Assembly (NCBI GenBank): GCA_022843145.1
Contig: JALHOF010000004.1
Coordinates: 186,001-250,000 of the forward strand
DNA length: 64,000 nt
Origin: Hyphomicrobium sp.
Lineage (GTDB): Bacteria > Pseudomonadota > Alphaproteobacteria > Rhizobiales > Hyphomicrobiaceae
Reading direction: 5' to 3'
Under the pieces are notes generated by a model, which saw nothing but the letters and a program-made list of their open reading frames with translations, had not been told where the DNA came from and made no database searches. The number at the start of each line of letters is the position of its first letter. Position 1 is the stretch's first letter. Shown here one piece after another: positions 58,676 through 64,000 of this stretch. A program made the translations under genes and the position numbers.

Positions 58676-59791
58676 TCACCGCCGATGCGTATCAACTTCG
58701 GCGAGCCAATGACGCAACCTCAGTCCATCGCGCTGTGCTGCTATGCGGACTGCCAAGCCCTCATGCCGCAGCAAGCCTGTCTGCGTATCGAGGTGGGTGA
58801 CGACGGAAGCGGCATTGATCGCGGCGGCGGTGGCGGCCTCGTCCACCGAGGCTCCGTTGAGGATAAAGACCGCGAAGGTGGCATTGAACGCGTCGCCAGC
58901 GCCGGCCGTGCCGACGATCTCGACCGGTAGTGCCGGGCAATGGGTGACACCCGACGTCGTCCCAACATAGGCACCGTCCTTGCCATCGGTGACGACGACC
59001 CATCTCGGCCCAAGTGCGTTGATGCTGGCGAGGAAGCGCTCAAGCGTCATGGTGCCGCCATCGCTGGCAAAGCCACGCTGTGCGAGGTCTGGCAAATCCT
59101 CGTCGGATGGCTCTTGCATATGCGCGCCATCGACGTCAGCCAGTTTCGACAGCCACGGCACCAGTGTTGCGGCCTCATGTCGATTGATTGACAGGATATC
59201 GATGTTTCCGATTGTGGTGCGGAACGCCTCCTGTCTTGTCGACAATTGGCGGATACCCGGATTGACCGCGACAAGTGCTCCCGCCGCCTTGGCCCGCCCT
59301 ACAATTTCCGGAAAGCATTCCGCTCAGGCGTCCGAGAGACTTGCAACATAGACGAGATCGACAGCGAAGGCGCTGGCATCGAGATCGGCCGACGTGAGAA
59401 GAGTATTTGCTCCACGGAAGGTGATCACCGCGGTGTTGCGGTCATGGGCGGAGACGAGAACAGATGCCCCGGTCGGCAAAAGCGCATCGCGTACGGCATT
59501 GCGAGCCGAGATGCCCTCGGCCGCGAGCCGTGAGATGATAACATCTGCGCGGAAATCGCGACCGAGCTTGACGAGCACGGAAGCCTCGTGTCCCAGCCGG
59601 GACATCGTGACCGCCGCGTTGATTGCGCCACCGCCGCAATGGACGGAGATGTCCTCGGCTTCGCTCTTGCGGCCCAGTTCGAGCAGGAGATAGGCCGCGT
59701 CGGCGTTGCGCAATGTTAGGCGCTCGATGTCGTCATCGGCAATCGAGACGATGGTGTCGATGGTCGCCCCACCAACCGCGAGCACCTTCAT
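58676..59791 (-). pseudogene. PfkB-family sugar kinase interrupted by one in-frame TGA
   Basis: The reading frame spans 370 codons from ATG 59789-59791 (MKVLAVGGATIDTIV) but has a TGA at 59324-59326, after YVASLSDA. Beyond it the same frame goes straight on as AECFPEIVGRAKAAGALVAVNPGIRQ and includes LSINRHEAATL and the PfkB signature GTAGAGDAFNATF near the C terminus, so no frameshift occurred. Position and context suggest a former Ser codon (TCA to TGA). The upstream half keeps the sugar-binding start (HCGGGAINAAVTMSRLG). Unless the stop is read through or is an error, no active ribokinase-like enzyme is made. The substrate is unknown. Confidence 0.8.
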
Positions 59792-59827
59792 GTTCGCCAC
59801 CGGATCAACTGCATCCGGCTTCTGCCT

Positions 59828-59947
59828 CTACTGTTTCAGTTCAACGCTCGGCAGCTTGATTGTGATGTCGTTACGGGTGCTCTGGTAGTAGAAATACCCC
59901 AGCACGCCGAGGGCGACAACGAGCAAGCCGATCAGCGACGACTTCAT
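59828..59947 (-). CDS. Single-helix membrane microprotein, 39 aa
   Basis: MKSSLIGLLVVALGVLGYFY, then YQSTRNDITIKLPSVELKQ. One transmembrane helix (about 4-21) and a short polar tail. The start is preceded by GGAGG six bases upstream, strong evidence of translation. I recognise similar tiny proteins in Rhizobiales genomes but not a function. It precedes the broken PfkB gene in the same direction. Confidence 0.78.
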   Translation of the reverse strand: MKSSLIGLLVVALGVLGYFYYQSTRNDITIKLPSVELKQ

Positions 59948-59977
59948 GTCAATACCTCCACATAATTGAATCAGATC

Positions 59978-60005
59978 GCGGCCGGGTCGATACGACTCGG
60001 CCGCG
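59978..60005. terminator. Hairpin between the CsbD gene and the microprotein gene
   Basis: CGCGGCCGGGTCG pairs with CGACTCGGCCGCG (one mismatch) around ATA. It follows the CsbD stop (minus strand) but has no T run, so it is a weak terminator or processing stem. Confidence 0.45.
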
Positions 60006-60021
60006 CTTCACGAATGAGACT

Positions 60022-60207
60022 TCAGCGGGTTTTGATGCTGCTGCGTAGGGCGTCCTTGGTCTTGCCGGCTGCTGCTTGGACGGAGCCGGCGACCTTGTCC
60101 ATTTCTCCGCTGGCCTCGAGGCGCTCGTTGCCGGTCAAGCGTCCGAAAGTCTTTTTGATGCTGCCCTTAAGGCGCTTCGCCGCGCCCTTGATTCTTTGAT
60201 TATCCAT
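60022..60207 (-). CDS. CsbD family stress protein
   Basis: 61 residues, MDNQRIKGAAKRLKGSIKKT then LTGNERLEASGEMDKVAG, the CsbD pattern (hydrophilic, Lys/Gly/Ala-rich, helical). CsbD-like proteins rise in general stress; their biochemical role is unknown. The inner ATG (60205-60207), preceded by AGGAG, is preferred to the Met six codons upstream. Confidence 0.9.
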   Translation of the reverse strand: MDNQRIKGAAKRLKGSIKKTFGRLTGNERLEASGEMDKVAGSVQAAAGKTKDALRSSIKTR

Positions 60208-60237
60208 GGCGATCACTCCTGACATTTTGCGTCCAGT

Positions 60238-60648
60238 CTAATTGAGATAGGGGCAGGTGCGGCGGATGCCGTCATGACCCGTGTACATGCCGGTGCTCGG
60301 CTCGAACGACCGGTATGTGCTTTCGCAGCGCTGCCAGTCGCCGCCATGATCCCGACGGTGTGCCGAACGCGCGGCTTCGGAGAGGATGACGCCGCCGATT
60401 ATCGCGGCGCCGATGCCGATCCCGGCGTTGCGGCCGAAACCGCGCGAGCGATTGCCACGATACCCGCCGACGCGGCGTCCGCCGCGGTTGCCGAATTGAA
60501 CAGTCTCAACGTTGCTGGCTGCCGCCGCCACAACGCCCGCCGGTGGCAGAAGTACGCCGCTCGGCGCCGCCATGATCGCGCCGGCCGATAGCGTCGGCAG
60601 GACGAGGCAGATCGCGGCGAGACACGTCGATCGAAGAAGGCTTTTCAT
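60238..60648 (-). CDS. BA14K family exported protein
   Basis: 136 residues: signal peptide (LLRSTCLAAICLVLPTLSAGA), Gly/Arg-rich middle, a glycine-zipper membrane-like segment (GIGIGAAIIGGVIL), and the C-terminal BA14K motif CESTYRSFEPSTGMYTGHDG with terminal RRTCPYLN. BA14K was first described as a Brucella immunoreactive, lectin-like protein; in other Rhizobiales it is an envelope stress protein. Start MKSLLRST (60646-60648) is preferred. Confidence 0.88.
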   Translation of the reverse strand: MKSLLRSTCLAAICLVLPTLSAGAIMAAPSGVLLPPAGVVAAAASNVETVQFGNRGGRRVGGYRGNRSRGFGRNAGIGIGAAIIGGVILSEAARSAHRRDHGGDWQRCESTYRSFEPSTGMYTGHDGIRRTCPYLN

Positions 60649-60742
60649 GTCGTCATCTTTCAAGTTGTTCGGACAGAACGCCTTGACGAAGCCAATCCCG
60701 GCTCCGTCAAGGCGATGGCGAAGACATTGATGGCGTCGTCTG

Positions 60743-61000
60743 TCAGGCGGCGCGGCGAACGACGCTGATCAGAACCAGCAAGCCGACAGCGCCCAGGGTG
60801 GCCGAAACGATCTGTCCGATGAGATCGGTTCCTGGAAAAAGGCCCAGTCGCGGCAAAAGCGCGCCGGCCAGGACCGCGCCGACGATGCCGACGACGATGT
60901 TGCCGACCAAACCGAAGCCGTAGCCTTTGACGACGACCCCGGCCAAGAAGCCGGCGACAGCACCGATGAGCAGCCAGATGAGCAAAGCTTCTACAGGCAT
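60743..61000 (-). CDS. GlsB/YeaQ/YmgE family membrane stress protein
   Basis: 85 residues with three hydrophobic segments; the family pattern is clear in LLIWLLIGAVAGFLAGVVVKG, NIVVGIVGAVLAGALLPRLG and IVSATLGAVGLLVLISVVRR. Often named transglycosylase-associated protein; the function is unknown. ATG 60998-61000 follows GGAGA by seven bases. An EcfG-type promoter lies about 110 bases upstream, placing it in the general stress regulon by inference. Confidence 0.9.
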   Translation of the reverse strand: MPVEALLIWLLIGAVAGFLAGVVVKGYGFGLVGNIVVGIVGAVLAGALLPRLGLFPGTDLIGQIVSATLGAVGLLVLISVVRRAA

Positions 61001-61106
61001 TTCCATTCTCCACAAATTGAGGTGCTGATGGACCAGCTGCGACGAGGCAGCAGTTTGCGCTCTCGGAAGGTGACGCTTCGAGTGGACGCAGGTCTCCATC
61101 GGTATC

Positions 61107-61131
61107 AACGACAGATTGTCGATTACGTTCC
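61107..61131 (-). promoter_or_regulatory. EcfG (general stress) sigma-factor promoter
   Basis: Read on the minus strand: GGAAC (61127-61131), 16-base spacer, CGTT (61107-61110). This matches the GGAAC-N16/17-CGTT consensus of the alphaproteobacterial EcfG sigma factor exactly. It points at the YeaQ/GlsB gene, giving a leader of about 100 bases. Neither ecfG nor phyR/nepR is in the window. Confidence 0.7.
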
Positions 61132-61283
61132 CGCCGCGCGAGGATCGGAAAGTACTCAGCCTCGAATGACCGGCGCGGACGCGGCGACGCGCGTTCAGGC
61201 TGAGTAGACTCCGACTCTCTCAAAGACGCGCGAGATGAACTAGCGTGCCTCGCAGTCGTTGAGTTCAGGAGTTAACTTGTGCC

Positions 61284-61535
61284 ATGGAACGCCAGTCGCA
61301 CTGCACACCGCACCAGCATCACGTCACCGCGCTGTTCGGCGATCACGAGCAGTCGTTTGAATTGAAGCCGGGAACCACGCTCGTTCAGTTGACAGAGCGG
61401 CTGGTCGAACTGGCCAGGCAGAACCACGGCTGGCCAACGGGCATTACGGTCCGGTTCGATAGCGCCGCGGATACAGCCGGCAGGATCCGGTCCCGGCAGG
61501 ATCACGGCCTCGCGAAGTCCGCCAAAACCGGATGA
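61284..61535 (+). CDS. Conserved small hypothetical protein, 83 aa
   Basis: MERQSHCTPHQHHVTALFGD then SFELKPGTTLVQLTERLVELARQNHGWPTGITVRFD. One strand-helix-strand unit resembling a small ferredoxin- or sulfurtransferase-like fold without a diagnostic motif; no signal peptide. An AGGAG lies about 12 bases upstream. The stop overlaps the next microprotein by four bases (ATGA), indicating a two-gene operon. Function unknown. Confidence 0.7.
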   Translation: MERQSHCTPHQHHVTALFGDHEQSFELKPGTTLVQLTERLVELARQNHGWPTGITVRFDSAADTAGRIRSRQDHGLAKSAKTG

Positions 61536-61657
61536 GCGCGCAGGTGTGGAACGAATTGCGTGAAATTGCCTGGCTGATCGCAACGCTTGGCGGTCTATCA
61601 CTGCTCAGCATCGGAGTCGGGGGAGCTTCGGTGCTCTTGCTCGAGGCCAGCCGCTAG
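61532..61657 (+). CDS. Single-pass membrane microprotein, 41 aa
   Basis: MSAQVWNELREIAWLIATLG then GLSLLSIGVGGASVLLLEASR. One hydrophobic helix (about 13-37). Its ATG overlaps the TGA of the 83-residue protein, so it is probably translated by re-initiation. No family recognised. Confidence 0.6.
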   Translation: MSAQVWNELREIAWLIATLGGLSLLSIGVGGASVLLLEASR

Positions 61658-61816
61658 GGATCAGAACGGGCTTTGGCTGGCCCGGCGTAGGTAATTTCCG
61701 ATGGTGCCGCGAGGCCGCTCCAGTCGCTAAGGCTGTTTCATCAAGACAACTCTTCGCTGCCGATCCTCTGGGACATGAGCCCAGGGGAGCCGCGCGCGCG
61801 TGACAGGTGGAAATTC

Positions 61817-64000
61817 ATGACCATTGAACTTGCAACCCGTCGAGCCATGCTCAGACCGTGGGGTGTCACCAACCCGACTGAATGGGTTCCGGCGTCTGCA
61901 TTCGATGGCATCGCAGGGCCGGTCGGGGAAATTTGGTATGATCGGCCCGGCAATCCGGCATCGCCGCCGGCCCTGCTCCTCAAAGTGCTGCTCACAACTG
62001 CACCGTTGTCGATTCAGGTCCACCCTGACGACGCGCATGCCCGGTCGATCGGTCTGCCGAACGGCAAATCCGAGGCATGGCATGTTTTGAGCGCCACCCC
62101 GGACGCTCGCATTGCTCTCGGGCTGAAGCACCCCATGACGGCGCAGCAGCTGCGACTTTCGGCTCTGGACGGCTCGATCTCAGAGGCGGTGTGTTGGAAG
62201 TCTGTTGCGGCGGATGACACAATTCTGGTTCCGGCCGGAACCATACACGCGATCGGCGCTGGACTTGTGGTCGCCGAGATCCAGCAGCGGAGCGACACGA
62301 CGTTCCGTTTGTTCGACCACGGCAGAGCGCGCGAGCTGCACATCGACAGCGCGGTCGCGGCCTCGAGCCCAGGACCGGCAGGGTCGCAGCCCCAGCCCAA
62401 CCGAATGAGTGCGGAGCGCACATTGCTCGCCTCAGATCGCCACTTCGTTCTCGAGCGGATGGAATTGCCGTCGGACTCGGTATGGCAGCTCGCGGCCCAA
62501 CGGGAGACGTGGTTGCTCGTCCTCGGCGGAGGCGCAACGGCCGGCACATTCGCAATCGCCAAGGGGGATGCCGTGTTCGCGGAAACGGACACGATCAAGA
62601 TCGACGTCGGGAGCGACGGGCTGATCGCTCTCGTCGCCTACACTGGCATCGGCCCGGTTGCGGGAATCCTGAAGCGCGCCGCACTGCTTCGGGGCAGATC
62701 GGATAACACCCCTCCACTCTCGAAGGCGATCAAGGCCGTGTCGAGCCTGATTGCGACCAAATCGGACAAACCGCTTCAGCGGGTGGCATTGATCGGCAAT
62801 CACCTTCCGCGTCGCTGCGGCATAGCCACTTTTACGCACGACTTGCACCAGGCGGTGGCGCTGGCGCGACCGGCTCTCGAGACGTGCGTCGTCGCGATGA
62901 ACGATGCGGGCCGCACGTACGATTACCCCAATAGCGTCGAGATCGAGATCGCCGACGACGACATCGACGGCTATATCCGCGCTGCGGCGACCCTCAATCG
63001 CGGTGGCTTCGATGTTGTCTCGCTCCAACACGAGTTCGGCATTTTTGGCGGACCGGCGGGCGGTCACATCGTCGAATTGTTGAAGCGTCTCACCATGCCT
63101 GTCGTCACGACGCTACACACGGTACTTGCCGAGCCGTCGCCGGACCAGAGTGCCGTCATGGACGAGATCATTGCGAGGTCCGCGCGCCTTGTGGTCATGG
63201 CGAGGAAGGGGCAAGAGCTGCTTCAAACAATTTACGGCGTGCCGGCACGGATGATCGAGGTGATTCCGCACGGCATTCCAGACGTCCCGTTCGTCGACAC
63301 CCACGATGCAAAGCGCAAACTCGGGCTCAGCGGTAAGACCGTCATACTCACCTTTGGCCTCCTGTCGCCGAGCAAGGGCATTGAGACGGTGATCGAGGCG
63401 ATGCCGCACGTCGTCGAGGCGTGCCCGAACGCTGTCTATGTCGTACTCGGGGCCTCGCATCCGAACCTCGTGCGCCAACACGGCGAGGCCTACCGTGAAC
63501 TCCTGCAAGCCCGCGTCGCCGAACTTGGGCTCGACGAGCACGTGGTGTTTATCGACCAATTCGTCGACCAGGCCACGCTCCTCGATTTCATTGCGACGTG
63601 CGACGTCTACGTGACGCCATATCTCAACGAAGAGCAGATGACCTCCGGTACGCTCGCCTACAGTTTCGGGCTCGGCAAGGCCGTCGTCTCTACGCCGTAC
63701 TGGCACGCAAACGAACTTCTCAGCGACGGTCGCGGCATTCTGGTGCCGTTTGGTGACACGCAAAGCATTGGCCGGGCGATCGCCGGTCTCCTGACTGATC
63801 AACCCCGGCGCGATGCGATGCGTGCGAGGGCCTACGCCGACAGCCGCGCGATGACTTGGGCACGAACCGCTGCGACCTATCTGAATGCCTTCGAGTCCGT
63901 CGAAAAGAATGACAGGCCGGCGCCCATGACAAGCTCGACACGCAAAATCGGTCCGCCCGTGTCGTTCCACGATCTGGAGGTTCGCACGGGTCACTTCCTG
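61817..64000 (+). CDS. Mannose-6-phosphate isomerase / GT4 glycosyltransferase fusion, 3' end outside window
   Basis: One uninterrupted frame of 728 codons to the window edge. Residues about 1-300 are class I mannose-6-phosphate isomerase-like: metal ligands in PLSIQVHPDD and KSEAWHVL, and VPAGTIHAIGAGLVVAEIQQRSD. A linker (about 300-325) leads to a GT4 glycosyltransferase (about 325-695): VALIGNHLPRRCGIATFTHD, LTFGLLSPSKGIETVIEAM, CDVYVTPYLNEEQMTSGTLAYSFGLGKAVVSTPYW with the nucleotide-sugar Glu region. The final residues (FHDLEVRTGHF) may begin a glycosidase-like domain often fused to this GT type. The ribosome site AGGTGGA precedes ATG 61817. The fusion would couple mannose supply to glycan transfer. 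Confidence 0.85.
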   Translation, partial: MTIELATRRAMLRPWGVTNPTEWVPASAFDGIAGPVGEIWYDRPGNPASPPALLLKVLLTTAPLSIQVHPDDAHARSIGLPNGKSEAWHVLSATPDARIALGLKHPMTAQQLRLSALDGSISEAVCWKSVAADDTILVPAGTIHAIGAGLVVAEIQQRSDTTFRLFDHGRARELHIDSAVAASSPGPAGSQPQPNRMSAERTLLASDRHFVLERMELPSDSVWQLAAQRETWLLVLGGGATAGTFAIAKGDAVFAETDTIKIDVGSDGLIALVAYTGIGPVAGILKRAALLRGRSDNTPPLSKAIKAVSSLIATKSDKPLQRVALIGNHLPRRCGIATFTHDLHQAVALARPALETCVVAMNDAGRTYDYPNSVEIEIADDDIDGYIRAAATLNRGGFDVVSLQHEFGIFGGPAGGHIVELLKRLTMPVVTTLHTVLAEPSPDQSAVMDEIIARSARLVVMARKGQELLQTIYGVPARMIEVIPHGIPDVPFVDTHDAKRKLGLSGKTVILTFGLLSPSKGIETVIEAMPHVVEACPNAVYVVLGASHPNLVRQHGEAYRELLQARVAELGLDEHVVFIDQFVDQATLLDFIATCDVYVTPYLNEEQMTSGTLAYSFGLGKAVVSTPYWHANELLSDGRGILVPFGDTQSIGRAIAGLLTDQPRRDAMRARAYADSRAMTWARTAATYLNAFESVEKNDRPAPMTSSTRKIGPPVSFHDLEVRTGHFL

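Noticed and set aside
59324-59326. Selenocysteine at the in-frame TGA of the PfkB gene
   Set aside because: The position corresponds to an ordinary Ser and PfkB kinases have no selenocysteine there; no SECIS-like stem is evident after it.

Overview
The window looks like chromosomal DNA of a GC-rich alphaproteobacterium of the order Hyphomicrobiales (Rhizobiales), probably near the Nitrobacteraceae/Xanthobacteraceae. The basis is gene content: class I lysyl-tRNA synthetase, CpdR next to an N-formylglutamate amidohydrolase and hisN, a ROSE-type leader before a small heat-shock gene, BA14K, DUF1036-pyruvate kinase, DUF1244, DUF2312, DUF4169 and an EcfG-like promoter. No species is claimed. I found no integron, CRISPR array, prophage or complete insertion sequence.

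Layout. 1-14 kb: a UvrD-type helicase cut by the window edge, a large AsmA-like envelope protein, a DUF4169/ribbon-helix-helix pair, the aguA-aguB agmatine-to-putrescine operon, a secreted caspase-like protein, a Bcs1-like AAA ATPase, and fumC. 14-22 kb: LysRS, a YeeE/YedE sulfur transporter behind an ATTC-N8-GAAT operator, a TerB-like gene with a frameshifted start, an MFS transporter, a DUF882 (M15-like) peptidase and convergent oxyR. 22-33 kb: an unexplained structured intergenic region, DUF2312, a large FAD/4Fe-4S D-2-hydroxyacid dehydrogenase, a DSD1-type PLP enzyme, DUF1244, an N-formylglutamate amidohydrolase, then glycerate kinase-DUF1036-pyruvate kinase, a TPR protein, rpmJ and tRNA-Val. 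33-39 kb: cpdR, a second N-formylglutamate amidohydrolase, three tandem small-RNA-like elements on the minus strand, hisN, a lysophospholipase-like hydrolase, a secreted Asp-rich protein, and hsp20. 39-51 kb: gltB-gltD (GOGAT), hpf, an outer-membrane beta-barrel protein, kdsD, and a Tat-exported amidohydrolase overlapping kdsD.

51-64 kb is more accessory and stress-related: a quinone-oxidoreductase-like enzyme, an ankyrin scrap, DUF1488, Dps, a degenerate receiver protein facing away from a giant CheB-CheR-PAS-kinase-REC-REC-LuxR protein, a PfkB kinase broken by one in-frame TGA, small stress genes (CsbD, BA14K, YeaQ/GlsB, microproteins), and a mannose-6-phosphate-isomerase/glycosyltransferase fusion running off the window.

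The most notable signal is at 34.9-35.5 kb. Three similar minus-strand elements each carry a small hairpin, an unpaired pyrimidine-rich segment containing CCUCCC (anti-Shine-Dalgarno-like) and a GC hairpin ending in a T run. They resemble tandem 'cuckoo'/alpha-r14-type sRNAs and sit between hisN and the amidohydrolase gene. Other points for a second look are the ROSE leader, the sulfur-responsive operator, the two disrupted genes, and the ManA-GT fusion.
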